A DNA stretch of 64,000 bases from Phycisphaeraceae bacterium. Its GTDB lineage: Bacteria; Planctomycetota; Phycisphaerae; Phycisphaerales; UBA1924. Below are positions 7,451-18,225 of the stretch, piece after piece (position 1 is the first letter of the stretch; every line of letters starts with the position of its first letter). Below the pieces are notes generated by a model that did no database searches, was not told the DNA's origin, and saw only the letters and a program-made list of their open reading frames with translations. Location: the NCBI GenBank assembly GCA_020639155.1, contig JACKHF010000001.1:186001-250000 (forward strand), written 5' to 3'. The translations under genes and the position numbers were made by a program.

Positions 7451-10261
7451 ATGCCGAGACGGAAACAGACAACGCTGACACTCACCTCCGCGAGCGACGA
7501 TCAGGCAGGGTCTACGCGCACTATGCACAGTAAAGGCAGCGAAAAAGACCCATACAACTCGCCCGCGATGCAGCAGTACAAGAAGTTCAAGGATCGGCAT
7601 CCCGACTGCATCCTGCTGTTCCGCATGGGCGATTTTTATGAACTCTTCGGCGACGACGCAATCGTCGCGTCCAAAGCCATCGGTCTCACACTGACCAAGC
7701 GCCAGAACGGCATCCCGATGGCTGGCGCGCCGCATCATCAGCTCGACACGTATCTGCGCAAGCTCATCGATCAGGGGTTCCGCGTTGCGGTGTGCGATCA
7801 GCTCGAAGATCCGAAGCAGGCAAAGGGCATCGTTGCGCGAGGTGTCACACGCGTGCTCACGCCCGGCACGCTCGTCGACGAGACACTGGTCGCCGACGAA
7901 ACACCGATCAGACTCGCGTCCATCGCGATGGATGGAAACGAAGCTGCACTCGCGATCGTTGAGACATCGACCGGCGAGCTGCTGATCGCGGAAACAACAC
8001 TCGACAGTTTCCGCGATGAACTGGTGCGTCTTGGCGTGCGCGAGCTGCTCTTCGCTGCTGGCACCGGGAACGATGAACCATCGCAGCAACTCGCGCGCAC
8101 ATGCGATGCGATCGACTGCGCACTGACACCACGTGCCGGGTGGGAGTTCCGATCGGAAGAGGCCGACGAGGCGATCAAGTCTCAGTTCGGCGTGTCATCG
8201 CTTGCGGGGTTCGGCATGCAGACCGGCTCACTCGCAACGAGCGCGTGCGGCGCACTCATCAGGTATCTCAAACAAACACAAACCGGGCTCGATGTTGCAC
8301 ATTCCGACGGCACACACTCACGCAACACGTCAAACCGCTCGCTCAGCCATCTCCAGGCGCCGCGCCACATCACGCGATCGGACAGGCTCGTCCTCGACGC
8401 GGTGAGCCTGCGCGCGCTGGAGATCGACCGGACCATCCGCACGGGCCAGATCGATGGCTCACTTGTTGGCGTCTTCCTCGGCCCCGGCAAATCCGGCTGC
8501 GAAACACCCATGGGCAAGCGACTGCTCGCGGAGTGGCTTCGCTCCCCACTGCGCGATCTTGACGCGATCAACACTCGCCAGTCGTGCGTCGCAACACTCG
8601 TCAGTGACACACGCCTTGCCAGCGAACTGCGCGATCAGCTCGACGGTATCGGCGACATCGCACGCATCGCTGGCAGGCTTGCGCTCGGCAGAGCAACGCC
8701 GCGAGACCTTGTCGCGCTCGGCACATCGCTGTCACGCATCGCCTCACTCGGATCATCGCTGGAAAATGCTCAGTCTTTCGTAGAACTGCGAGCATCCTTG
8801 ATCAATGTCGCGCAAGCACTCATACCACTCGCTGACGAGATCACATCGACCTGTGTTGATGAGCCACCCGTCCATCTTCGTGATGGCGGACTCATCCGTG
8901 ACGGCATCGACGCCGAGCTTGATGAAGCTCGCTCGCTCCAGCGCGACGCTGGTGCTTGGCTTGCGCAGTACCAGCAGAAGCTGATCAGTGAGTTCGACCT
9001 GAGCACACTCAAAGTCGGATACAACAAGATATTCGGGTACTACATCGAGCTGACCAGCACTCAGGCGAAAGATGCTCCACCCATCTTCTCTCGCAAGCAG
9101 ACACTCAAGAATGCCGAGCGGTTCATCACGCCGGAACTGCACGAGTTCGAGCAGCGGGTTGCAACCGCGGACGCGCGTGCCCTCCAGCGCGAGCAGGATC
9201 TGTTTGATCAGCTCTGCACACGAGCATGCGCACACCTCGACGCGATGAGCACGTGCGCATCCACCATCGCAGCCATCGACGCGATCGGATGCTTCGCTGC
9301 GGTTGCGCGCAAGCGGGGTTGGACCAGACCCGAGATCTGCGAAAAACGCACGATCGACATCACGCAGGGTCGCCATCCGGTTCTTGACGAACTGCTCGAA
9401 GACCGTTTCGTTCCCAACAACACACAACTGTGCGCAGCACGGAACGACGAAAGTGCAGCGCTACTCGCGCTGATCACCGGCCCAAACATGGGCGGCAAGA
9501 GCACATACATTCGCCAGACAGCGCTCCTTGTGCTGCTCGCCCACGCGGGCTCATTCGTTCCGGCAGAACGCGCGCGCATCGGGTTGTGCGATCGCATCTT
9601 CACGCGCGTCGGCGCCGACGATGCGCTCCACGAGGGGCAGTCAACCTTCATGGTCGAGATGGCGGAAACCGCTGCCATCCTCACCCAGGCAACGGACCGG
9701 TCGCTGGTTGTGCTTGATGAGATTGGCAGGGGCACGAGCACGCTCGACGGGCTCAGCCTCGCGTGGTCCATCGTTGAATATCTCGCGCGTGACTCCGGGC
9801 CGCTCACGCTCTTTGCGACACACTACCACGAACTCACGGAACTCGAACACACACTCAGACAACACGTGCGCAATCTACATGTCACCGTGCGCGAGTGGCA
9901 GGGTGAGATCGTGTTTCTGCACGAGATCAAACCCGGATGCGCCGGCCGGTCGTACGGTTTGCACGTCGCAAAGCTTGCTGGCGTACCAAAGGATGTGGTT
10001 GAGCGTGCCCGCGTCATGCTCGACACATTAGAATCACAGCACGCTGTCACACAACTGACCGCTGAAACTGGATCTGCGCCAACAAGAAAAGGCTCGGTGC
10101 AAGGCACGTCACACGCACGCACCTCGCAACCAAGCCTCTTTGAATCTGCTGCGCCGCATCCTGCGGTCGACAGATTACGGGAAGTCAAGCTCGACAGTCT
10201 CAGTCCTCTTGCAGCATTCGACACGCTACGCGAACTGCTCGACTTGATCAAACGGAGCTAG
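7451..10261 (+). CDS. mutS: DNA mismatch repair protein MutS
   Basis: The 936-residue ATPase recognises mismatches and starts repair. The mismatch-reading Phe-x-Glu motif is at GDFYELFGDDA (residues 60-70). The connector, lever and clamp domains follow, and the ATPase has Walker A GPNMGGKSTYIRQ (about 675-687), Walker B LVVLDEIGRGTST (about 751-763) and the dimer-interface motif ATHYHELTELE. The C-terminal tail ends in a helix-turn-helix-like segment (DTLRELLDLIKR). The ATG at 7523 would give an N-terminus closer to E. coli MutS; neither start has a clear ribosome-binding site. No mutL is in view. Downstream it converges on the dockerin gene cluster with only 17 bases between stops. Confidence 0.96.
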   Translation: MPRRKQTTLTLTSASDDQAGSTRTMHSKGSEKDPYNSPAMQQYKKFKDRHPDCILLFRMGDFYELFGDDAIVASKAIGLTLTKRQNGIPMAGAPHHQLDTYLRKLIDQGFRVAVCDQLEDPKQAKGIVARGVTRVLTPGTLVDETLVADETPIRLASIAMDGNEAALAIVETSTGELLIAETTLDSFRDELVRLGVRELLFAAGTGNDEPSQQLARTCDAIDCALTPRAGWEFRSEEADEAIKSQFGVSSLAGFGMQTGSLATSACGALIRYLKQTQTGLDVAHSDGTHSRNTSNRSLSHLQAPRHITRSDRLVLDAVSLRALEIDRTIRTGQIDGSLVGVFLGPGKSGCETPMGKRLLAEWLRSPLRDLDAINTRQSCVATLVSDTRLASELRDQLDGIGDIARIAGRLALGRATPRDLVALGTSLSRIASLGSSLENAQSFVELRASLINVAQALIPLADEITSTCVDEPPVHLRDGGLIRDGIDAELDEARSLQRDAGAWLAQYQQKLISEFDLSTLKVGYNKIFGYYIELTSTQAKDAPPIFSRKQTLKNAERFITPELHEFEQRVATADARALQREQDLFDQLCTRACAHLDAMSTCASTIAAIDAIGCFAAVARKRGWTRPEICEKRTIDITQGRHPVLDELLEDRFVPNNTQLCAARNDESAALLALITGPNMGGKSTYIRQTALLVLLAHAGSFVPAERARIGLCDRIFTRVGADDALHEGQSTFMVEMAETAAILTQATDRSLVVLDEIGRGTSTLDGLSLAWSIVEYLARDSGPLTLFATHYHELTELEHTLRQHVRNLHVTVREWQGEIVFLHEIKPGCAGRSYGLHVAKLAGVPKDVVERARVMLDTLESQHAVTQLTAETGSAPTRKGSVQGTSHARTSQPSLFESAAPHPAVDRLREVKLDSLSPLAAFDTLRELLDLIKRS

Positions 10262-10278
10262 CCTACTTCAGGAATCGC

Positions 10279-13200
10279 TTACGGACATCCAGCTGCATAT
10301 GCATTGCCAAAGCAGATGTAATCGAAGATGTTCAATGAACCGCTTCCATCACAATCCGCTGAATACAACTGACTTGTCGGACTGCCCGCGTATGCATTAC
10401 CGAAGCAGATGTAATCAAAGATGTTGAGCGTTGAGTTTGCATCGCAATCCGCATAGCACGTGACCAGCAGACGGACACGATCTGCCAGATACACCAGTTC
10501 GTACCGATCAGAACCAAGGCTTGGCACATTCACCGTATCAAACTGCCCAGTCACACCGCCAGGTGCAATGATAATGTCGATGGTGGTTCCCCATGCCGGC
10601 CCCGCATATCCACCAAGATGCTCAATATTGAGTGTGCCGCCACACTGGAATGTGCGACTGGAGCTTCCCTCAATGGAGTCGTACTCGCCGGCCTGATCTC
10701 CCTCAAGCTCAATATTGATTACGCTGGATGGCGTACATGTAATATCCGACGCGGTATTGAAGTACAGCGTCTGTGTCTGATCACCCGTCAGTGTTGCGTG
10801 CCCTGGACTGAGCGTGCCTTCGTTCTGCATGTCCAGTCTGATCTCACCCGAGCCGGAGATTGTGTGCTGAGGACCATTGACAAACGAGAAAGTGATTGTG
10901 CCATAGTTAATAAAGGCGTCATCGGAGGCTGCTGTTGCGTCAAGAACGATCTCGCCGGTGCCATCGATAGTGACTGCGTTCGTGTTGATTCGAACGGTTG
11001 CTGCCAAGGTAGAATCATCCGAGTTCACGTGGATCGTGCCATTGTTCGTGAACCCAAGGTTGACTACTCTAAGCTCTTCTGCACCGGGAATATGAATAGG
11101 ACCATCAGTCGTCACCCCATCAAAGGCTGTTGCGTTGTCGATGATCATCTGACCACCCGTCACATTAACAAAGCCGTTGACGATTGTTGCAGCACTCGGA
11201 AAAACAACGCCACCGTTGATCGCATCAATGGTACCCGCAACTTCAGAGCTCTGGTCAACTGTGATGCCCGTGATAGCAAGTGTTCCTGCATCGGCGCGGA
11301 TCGTGCCGCGGTTCGCCTTGTCCGTGGTCTCAAGATGGAGTGTCTTGCCGGGAACGTCGGCTGTGATCAGTCCCCGGTTGTCAATATTTGTTCTGATCTC
11401 GCCTGAGCCACGGATCGTGTGATTCTCGCCATTTGTTATCACATTCGAGATAGTGCCATAAGTCAGATACGCATCATCAATCGCAATGTCTGCATTGAGG
11501 ACGATCTCACCATTTCCATCGATCACGGTGCCACTTGTGTCGAATCGAACGGCAGAGGCGAGTTCACCACCTGTGGGATTGACAATAATGGATCCATTGT
11601 TTGTCAACACATCTTTCACAAACAACATTCTGCTCTCGTTCACATTTAGAGTGCCAACAAGCGCAATGTCATCGATTGTCGAACTGAGGACAACCTGAGC
11701 AAAGCTGCCAGAAGCATCGATCAGTCCACCATCAACTGTGGCGCCATTGAGCGACACAAATCCGCCTGTATCAGCAACAAGCTGACCGCCACCGTTCTGA
11801 TTGATTGTAATGTTGTTAACGAATATCTCGCCGCCATTGATCGCCTGGATGAGACTGTTGTTTGTCTTGCTTGTTGTACGCAAGCTGATGGTGTTGCCTA
11901 CACCATCTGCAGTGATTGTCCCCTCATTGATCAGATTTGTGTAAATCTCACCATTGCCCGTGATCGTGTGATCGGTGCCATGTGTTATGACATTACTGAT
12001 TGTACCATACGTGAGATACGCATCATCGAGCGCCTGGTCGGCAGCGAGCACGATCGTGCCAGTACCAAGAATCGATTTGTCAGGCGTATCAAATCGCATG
12101 ATTGAGGAAAGTGTTCCTCCTGTCGGATTCAATACAATGGTGCCATTGTTCACTAGATCATTCTTAATAAAGAAAGAGTTGTTCGTATTTACGTCCATCT
12201 CTCCGTTCAATGTGACATTGTCGAACGTCGTGGAACCATCAGTCTGGAACGACCCGCCGTTCATCGTTTGCACAACCCCTCCAACCACCGTACCATTACT
12301 CGAAGCGATGGTGCCGTTGTCAGCTGTCAGCAATCCGCCACCAGTCTGATCGATTGTCTGGGTCAGCAGAATGGTGCCTCCGTTTTCTGCAATGATGTCG
12401 GCGTTGTTTGTCTTCGGCGTTGTACGCAGGTCAATAGTGTTGCCCGCGCCCGTCGCCAGGATCGTTCCTTCATTAATTAGATTTGTATAGATCTCTCCGT
12501 TGCCTGTGATTGTGTGGTCAGGACCATGTGTAATGACGTTACCAATTGTGCCGTACGTGAGATACGCATCATTGCTTGCGGCGACAGCGTTGAGCACGAT
12601 CATGCCGTTGCCGAGAATCGAAGCACCATTCGTGTCAAACCGAACTGTTGAACTCAATGTACCACCGGTCGTGTTCACGGTGATCACACCGTTGTTCTCA
12701 ATGTTGTTCTGCACATAGATCGACTGGGCAGCGTCAATATTGACATCGCCATACATCACGACATCGTTCATAGTCGATGTTCCCGTCACAGCGATCTCGC
12801 CGCCATTGATCGATTGCAGCGTCCCGCCATTCCACGTCGCTCCATCCGACATCACAAGCGCATTATCAGCGGTGGTGACACCACCGCCCGTCTGATCAAC
12901 CGTCACAGAAACTTGCAAAGTACCGTCATTGGATGCTGTGAACATACCGGAGTTCACTTTCGGAGTGGTCCTCAAGTGGAGCGTGTTGCCCGTCCCGGTG
13001 GCAAGGATTGTGCCAAGGTTGTTCATATTCGTGTAGATCTCGCCGCTGCCCATGATCGTGTGGCCCGGCCCCTGTGTAACGATGTTGTTGATCGATCCGT
13101 AGGTGAGATAGGCGTCATTGAGTGCAGCCACACCGTTGAGCATGATCACGCCGTTTCCAGTAATACTCGATCCGTTATTGTCAAACCGGATGTAAGCGGA

Positions 13201-13539
13201 CGCTGTCCCGGCACTAGGATTCACAACAATCAAGCCATCGTTGACAATACCACCATTGAGGAAGTATGAGCGACCGCTCTCAATTGCGAGCGTTGCATTC
13301 GCATTTGTAATGGCAAGGTCAGCGGATGTACCTGAGTTGGTGTCCATCGAGACGGTGTACGTGCCACCAGCACCAATCTGAACCATGTTTCCAACAGCAG
13401 GCACTGTGCCGAGATTCCAGTTGCCCCCGACGAACCATGAACCGCCACCTGAGTTGCTCCATACGTGCTGTGCACTTGCAACGCTGGATACAGAAAGGGC
13501 AAGTCCTGCTACGATCACAGTCTTCGTTGTCCGGCTCAT
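10279..13539 (-). CDS. Large secreted repeat protein with dockerin-type tail (1)
   Basis: A 1086-residue protein with a signal peptide (MSRTTKTVIVAGLALSVSSV, cut after ASA). It starts at ATG 13539 with AGGAG upstream; the open frame reaches a TTG at 13557. The body is Gly/Asn/Thr-rich beta-repeat sequence: about five units of roughly 180 residues, each carrying versions of DDAYLTYGTISNVITHG, HTITGNGEIYTNLINEGTI and NGGEI. This suggests a beta-helix or autotransporter-like fibre, though no barrel is present. The C-terminus holds two Cys/Asp units (CYADCDANSTLNIFDYICFG, then a second ending AAGCP) that resemble EF-hand-like dockerin repeats. Likely exported to periplasm or surface; function unknown. 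It is the paralogue of the 15144-18002 gene. Confidence 0.85.
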   Translation of the reverse strand: MSRTTKTVIVAGLALSVSSVASAQHVWSNSGGGSWFVGGNWNLGTVPAVGNMVQIGAGGTYTVSMDTNSGTSADLAITNANATLAIESGRSYFLNGGIVNDGLIVVNPSAGTASAYIRFDNNGSSITGNGVIMLNGVAALNDAYLTYGSINNIVTQGPGHTIMGSGEIYTNMNNLGTILATGTGNTLHLRTTPKVNSGMFTASNDGTLQVSVTVDQTGGGVTTADNALVMSDGATWNGGTLQSINGGEIAVTGTSTMNDVVMYGDVNIDAAQSIYVQNNIENNGVITVNTTGGTLSSTVRFDTNGASILGNGMIVLNAVAASNDAYLTYGTIGNVITHGPDHTITGNGEIYTNLINEGTILATGAGNTIDLRTTPKTNNADIIAENGGTILLTQTIDQTGGGLLTADNGTIASSNGTVVGGVVQTMNGGSFQTDGSTTFDNVTLNGEMDVNTNNSFFIKNDLVNNGTIVLNPTGGTLSSIMRFDTPDKSILGTGTIVLAADQALDDAYLTYGTISNVITHGTDHTITGNGEIYTNLINEGTITADGVGNTISLRTTSKTNNSLIQAINGGEIFVNNITINQNGGGQLVADTGGFVSLNGATVDGGLIDASGSFAQVVLSSTIDDIALVGTLNVNESRMLFVKDVLTNNGSIIVNPTGGELASAVRFDTSGTVIDGNGEIVLNADIAIDDAYLTYGTISNVITNGENHTIRGSGEIRTNIDNRGLITADVPGKTLHLETTDKANRGTIRADAGTLAITGITVDQSSEVAGTIDAINGGVVFPSAATIVNGFVNVTGGQMIIDNATAFDGVTTDGPIHIPGAEELRVVNLGFTNNGTIHVNSDDSTLAATVRINTNAVTIDGTGEIVLDATAASDDAFINYGTITFSFVNGPQHTISGSGEIRLDMQNEGTLSPGHATLTGDQTQTLYFNTASDITCTPSSVINIELEGDQAGEYDSIEGSSSRTFQCGGTLNIEHLGGYAGPAWGTTIDIIIAPGGVTGQFDTVNVPSLGSDRYELVYLADRVRLLVTCYADCDANSTLNIFDYICFGNAYAGSPTSQLYSADCDGSGSLNIFDYICFGNAYAAGCP

Positions 13540-13820
13540 GATCTCTCCTCTTCTCAAACTCTCTTCGGCATGACGTTCAATGTGTCACTCTGACACTGGC
13601 CTTGCTGTGCGCACAAGATAGCACATGCACCCGCAAGAACGGGGGGCAAAGTACTATACAGAAATCACAGTACATTCTGACAAGACTCGCGCAATATCGG
13701 AAAAAATATCGCTTCTTTGTGTTTGCTTCGGGACCGATAAACCTGGCAAGATGGAAGCTGAACAAGATCTGAACACGTGGTCAATTGCGCAACAAATCGT
13801 TCGATGCTCCACCCCAAGGC

Positions 13821-14966
13821 TTATGGACATCCTGTTGCATACGCATTCCCGAAACAGATGTAGTCGAACACATTGAATGAACCACTCTGATCGCAATCAG
13901 CGTAAGGATCAAGATTCGCGTACGCGTTACCAAAGCAGATGTAGTCAAAGATGCTCAGATTATTGTCTTTGTCACAATCCGGATAGCACTCAGCCATACA
14001 CGACTCAATATCTCCTATCTGAAGTCCCGAGAAACCATCTGCAACAAACACCGTCGAGTTTCTCTTTGCAAGTCGAAACGCGATATGCGAAGTGCTGAAC
14101 GTTCCGGCCAATACTGGAAGTGCGGGATTGCTGACATCAACAATCTGCACACCTGCCGAGCTATCAGCAACACAGGCAATCGAGCCGTCCACAACAACAT
14201 CGGTCGAGCCGTGCAATGTCGACAACGATCCAACTATCTGCGGCAAAGAAGGGTCGCTCACATCAATGATATACAAACCAGCCGAACCATCAGCGAAGTA
14301 CACATTCGACCCAACGACCGCAACACCCTGTGCTACACCGGGCAATGCAATAGATCCAACCAGTTTGGGAGAGACAGGGTCAGACACGTCGAAGCATTCC
14401 AACCCGAAGAATGCAGCTGCAACAAACGCGATGTCTCCTGTGATGGCTACATCCTTTGCATCACTCTGCGTATCGATTGAACCAAGCAACGCTGGTTGAG
14501 CAGGATTGCTGATGTCAGCTATCTGCAATCCACCATCTCCGTCGGCTATATACACCCGGTCACCTTGAATTACAAGACCTGTTGAAATTCCCGGCGTGTT
14601 AACCTGCCCAATCAACTGAAGTGACGCAGGATCACTCACATCGAAGACAAGCAGGCCAGTTGCACCATCTGCCACGAATGCAAATGTACCCACAACTGCA
14701 ATATCAAGCGCATCGTTTGGCGTGTCGTATGAATCAACCTGAATCGGCGATGTCGGATTTGTAACATCAACCGAAAAGAGCCCGGATGTAAACGCAGTAA
14801 CATACACCACATTACCATCAACAGCCACACCCCGCGCATATTGGGGTGTATGAAAGGATCCCATATGGACTGGGACACACTGCTGTCCATGCACAGAACG
14901 CAATCCCACGCACAGAATCGCACACGTGACCGGCAATGAGTAAACACTACAACTGGTTCGTCGCAT
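13821..14966 (-). CDS. Secreted LVIVD beta-propeller protein with dockerin-type tail (2)
   Basis: A 381-residue protein with a hydrophobic leader (MRRTSCSVYSLPVTCAILCV, mature part from about GQQC). The start at 14966 is chosen for the leader and a GGGGATGG sequence upstream; an ATG at 14984 is possible. The body has repeats of about 42 residues reading roughly GVAVVGSNVYFADGSAGLYI followed by DVSDPSLPQIVGS, the hallmark of LVIVD repeats, which form beta-propellers in bacterial and archaeal surface proteins. At least seven copies are visible. The tail has two dockerin-like units (CYPDCDKDNNLSIFDYICFG; YADCDQSGSFNVFDYICFG). Binding partners are unknown. Confidence 0.82.
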   Translation of the reverse strand: MRRTSCSVYSLPVTCAILCVGLRSVHGQQCVPVHMGSFHTPQYARGVAVDGNVVYVTAFTSGLFSVDVTNPTSPIQVDSYDTPNDALDIAVVGTFAFVADGATGLLVFDVSDPASLQLIGQVNTPGISTGLVIQGDRVYIADGDGGLQIADISNPAQPALLGSIDTQSDAKDVAITGDIAFVAAAFFGLECFDVSDPVSPKLVGSIALPGVAQGVAVVGSNVYFADGSAGLYIIDVSDPSLPQIVGSLSTLHGSTDVVVDGSIACVADSSAGVQIVDVSNPALPVLAGTFSTSHIAFRLAKRNSTVFVADGFSGLQIGDIESCMAECYPDCDKDNNLSIFDYICFGNAYANLDPYADCDQSGSFNVFDYICFGNAYATGCP

Positions 14967-15143
14967 GTGTATCCATCCCCTCATTCGCTTCAGAACGCAG
15001 AACAAAGTGCATTGCAATAGAGCGTACTCGTGGAGACACCTTCCCGCTACCCACACATCAGTGGGATCGAGCCTTGACTGCGTGCTATCCGTTGGATACC
15101 ACAGCACATACCGAACAAGAAACCGCTGCCAAAGACACTCTGA

Positions 15144-18002
15144 TTACTGGCAACCCGCTGCGTACGCGTTCCCGAAGCAGATGTAATCAAAGATGTTCAA
15201 TGATCCGCTGCCATCACAGTCGGCGTAAGGATCAAAGTTCGCATACGCATTCCCGAAGCAGATGTAGTCAAAGATGTTCAGTACCCCACTGCTATCGCAA
15301 TCAGCGTAGCAGTTGCTGCCCATCTCCAGACGCACACGATCGGACATGTACACCACGTCGTAACTTGCGCCACCGATTGATGTCACCGTGTCAAATGTCC
15401 CCGTCACACCGCCCGGCGCAACGATGATGTCGATGAATTCGCCAGCATTGAGCCCGGCAAACCCATTGATATTCTCCAGAATCAGTTCGCCGTCACATTC
15501 AAACGTTGTGCCTGTCTCTCCGAGGATTCGGTCGTACTCATCGACGGTTGCGGTCGCCACAGTGCCGCCGATCTGCATCTCGATTCGGGACGCGGGCTCG
15601 CAATCAATGCCACCGTCAACCATGATGAGCCTGCCGGTGAGATCGTTCTGATTCACATAGTCAGAACCCGGCGCAATGACCGCTTCATTCACGAACTTCC
15701 CGTGCAACCCACCCTTGCCCTCGATGCGATGGTTGCCAGCGTTTGTGAACACATCGGTCGCGAGTGTGTTGTAGTTGATCTGTGCAATGAGAGAGCTTGA
15801 ACCGGTTGAGTTCACAACAATGCGACCGTTGCCCGTGACTGTCACGGGGCCGGATCGATGGAGCTTCGTGTGAATGTTGAAACCTGGCACGGGTGTATGA
15901 ACAACGATCTCGCCGTTGTTTGTGATCGTGTTTCGTATCTCGATCGTCCGTCCGGTTGTTATGCCGACACGACCGACAGTCGCAACACCATCAAGCACCG
16001 CTGTTGTCGCATCAGCGATCTCAAAGATACCATCGGCTTCTGTGCCGACAGTGCCGCCGATGATCACTGGGGTGTTGAGAAGGTCCACCTTACTCGGACC
16101 CGCACCGGCAACGATCTGACCAGTCGCAGACTGTGTAACCGTGATGCCATCAACAACCAATCGAGTGCCGTTGATCGATCGCATTGTGCCGGAGTTTGAC
16201 TTGTCAAGGTCACGCAATCTCATCATCCAGTTCGTGCCCTTGTCTGCCTGGACGGTGCCAAGGTTATTGAGGTTGATTGTGATATCACCGTTGCCTCGGA
16301 TGGTGTGATCGGCACCATTCGTGAGGATATTGGCAGGATCGCTGTACCCAAGATTCGCGTGCCCTGTGCCGTTGTTGAACGTGTTCAGTACAATCTCACC
16401 ATTCCCAGACCAGGTGCTGCTGTCAGCAAACTGAAGCTCCGTTGCATTGAATGATGCGGGAAACTGCACTGTGCCGGTATTGGTGATATCACCGTTCGTG
16501 ATAACGGTGCCAGATGTGCTGATTTCCAGCAATCCGTTGATCGTCAGCGTGTCGATCGCGCTGCCATCCTGTGCGATGACTGCACCATCACCAATGCCAC
16601 CAACCTTGCCACCGACAACAACAGTGCCGGTCTCCAGAAACACATCGCTTCCGGAACCGATGCCGCGAATCTGACCGGTCGATGATTGTGTCACCATCAC
16701 GTCATCAAGGTGCAGCTGCGCACCGTTCTCAGCCAGCACGTCTCCAGAGTTTGTCAGTACGGGGTTCAGGTACCACATATCCCAGCCATTGCCGGTTCCC
16801 TCATCGCCGCTGATGATTCCCTGATTGTCAACCTCAATATGGATCTCGCCGTTGCCGCGAATGGCATGGCTTGCACCGTTGGTCAGCACATCGCCGGTCG
16901 TGACAGGAACAATCTTTGCGCGCGTCGCGATGTTGTTCACCGCGCCGAGATGCAAATCACCGCCCGTCGTCGTCGACCATGTTGAATCGCCATCAATCGC
17001 GATGGTGTGGCCGTCCACACCTCCGGTTCCGCCCGTCAGAACGATCTCGCCGTCGTTGGTAATGTCGCCCTTGCATGTCAGTGTCTGGACACCGCCATTC
17101 ATTCGAACCAGACCATCCACCGTGAGCGACTCAAACACGGTGTCTTCGTGGTACACGCGGATAATGCCGCCACCAATACCACCGATCGTTCCACCGACAA
17201 CTCTCATCCCTGCAAAGGTCTCACCAACGAGATGCACCTCGGCTTGCGTCACGCCACCACCATCTGCGCGGATCAGCCCGGTCGATGTCTGGACGATCTC
17301 AGGCGTTCGCAGACGCAACGGCCGGGACTGCGATCCAAAGTCATTGAGAAACGTGCCGCTGTTCACAAAGTCGCCGTGGACAGTGCCGATGCCCTTGATC
17401 GTGTGCCCCGCGTCGTGGAACATCGGAAGCGAGGTCGCACCAAACGTCGTGTAGGGACCAAATGTTGTCAGTTCTGTGTTGAAACTGACTTTCGTGTCCA
17501 GCACAATCATGCCGGAGCCCGTGATGGTTGGCGCGGTCACACCCGCAACATCCCCGAAATACAACCCTGTTGGTGTTCCAGTGACATCGGAGATGATAAT
17601 CTGCCCATCGTTCATGACGATGTCGCCAACCATCTCCAGCGGGTTCTGCACCGGCCCAACCCCCGGGTAGTTTGCCACACCGCCGATAGCCAGGTTCCCA
17701 TTCGTTGGCACGACGAGTTCGCTCGGCACCGGGACAGCACCCGAGTGTGCTGGGAACCCGTACAGCTGGAGCCAGATGAACTGGACAGACCCGCCCAGCC
17801 CGGTATCAATCACGACGCGATCACCAACGCCAGCCCATGTGCTTTGCGTCCAGTTCCCGCTCTCATTCCAGTACGGCAGGCAACTGCCCATATAGCAACT
17901 GCCGATGCCAAACTGCCAGGTGTATTGTGTCTGGGCACGCGCCTGCCCAGCAACCGAAACCAGAGCACCAGCAGCGATCATCAAAGCAGTTGTACGATTC
18001 AT
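15144..18002 (-). CDS. Large secreted repeat protein with dockerin-type tail (3)
   Basis: A 952-residue paralogue of the 10279-13539 product. The signal peptide is MNRTTALMIAAGALVSVAGQ with cleavage after ARA. Three in-frame ATGs are stacked; 18002 is chosen because it gives 6 bases to GGGAG. The body repeats blocks such as GADHTIRGNGDITINLNNLG, SGDVLAENGAQLHLDDVMVT and QSSTGQI, again suggesting a long parallel beta structure. Before the tail, ECDGELILENINGFAGLNAG followed by IDIIVAPGGVTGTFDTV is shared nearly verbatim with the paralogue. The tail carries two units, CYADCDSSGVLNIFDYICFG and a second ending AAGCQ. Probably an exported surface or matrix protein; no enzymatic motif seen. Confidence 0.84.
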   Translation of the reverse strand: MNRTTALMIAAGALVSVAGQARAQTQYTWQFGIGSCYMGSCLPYWNESGNWTQSTWAGVGDRVVIDTGLGGSVQFIWLQLYGFPAHSGAVPVPSELVVPTNGNLAIGGVANYPGVGPVQNPLEMVGDIVMNDGQIIISDVTGTPTGLYFGDVAGVTAPTITGSGMIVLDTKVSFNTELTTFGPYTTFGATSLPMFHDAGHTIKGIGTVHGDFVNSGTFLNDFGSQSRPLRLRTPEIVQTSTGLIRADGGGVTQAEVHLVGETFAGMRVVGGTIGGIGGGIIRVYHEDTVFESLTVDGLVRMNGGVQTLTCKGDITNDGEIVLTGGTGGVDGHTIAIDGDSTWSTTTGGDLHLGAVNNIATRAKIVPVTTGDVLTNGASHAIRGNGEIHIEVDNQGIISGDEGTGNGWDMWYLNPVLTNSGDVLAENGAQLHLDDVMVTQSSTGQIRGIGSGSDVFLETGTVVVGGKVGGIGDGAVIAQDGSAIDTLTINGLLEISTSGTVITNGDITNTGTVQFPASFNATELQFADSSTWSGNGEIVLNTFNNGTGHANLGYSDPANILTNGADHTIRGNGDITINLNNLGTVQADKGTNWMMRLRDLDKSNSGTMRSINGTRLVVDGITVTQSATGQIVAGAGPSKVDLLNTPVIIGGTVGTEADGIFEIADATTAVLDGVATVGRVGITTGRTIEIRNTITNNGEIVVHTPVPGFNIHTKLHRSGPVTVTGNGRIVVNSTGSSSLIAQINYNTLATDVFTNAGNHRIEGKGGLHGKFVNEAVIAPGSDYVNQNDLTGRLIMVDGGIDCEPASRIEMQIGGTVATATVDEYDRILGETGTTFECDGELILENINGFAGLNAGEFIDIIVAPGGVTGTFDTVTSIGGASYDVVYMSDRVRLEMGSNCYADCDSSGVLNIFDYICFGNAYANFDPYADCDGSGSLNIFDYICFGNAYAAGCQ

Positions 18003-18225
18003 CATCATCTCCCGGAGTGAGTACGTGGCTACCCAATATACTCAGGAGGTGACATCCTCTGACACAAACTCTGTAGGATAAGCCAAAACACGTTCAAGCT
18101 CATACGACATAGCGCAGCCGTCCACATATATGGACGTTATAGACAACCCCCAGGGCTCTCTTTTCGAGCTTGGGCGGAATATGGTGTTCTCTCCTTTGCC
18201 TGCCGAAGCACAAGCAACGCTGAAC

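Noticed and set aside
10279..13539. Direct repeats of about 545 bases as a CRISPR or satellite array
   Set aside because: They are coding repeats within one open frame, far too long for CRISPR and without unique spacers.
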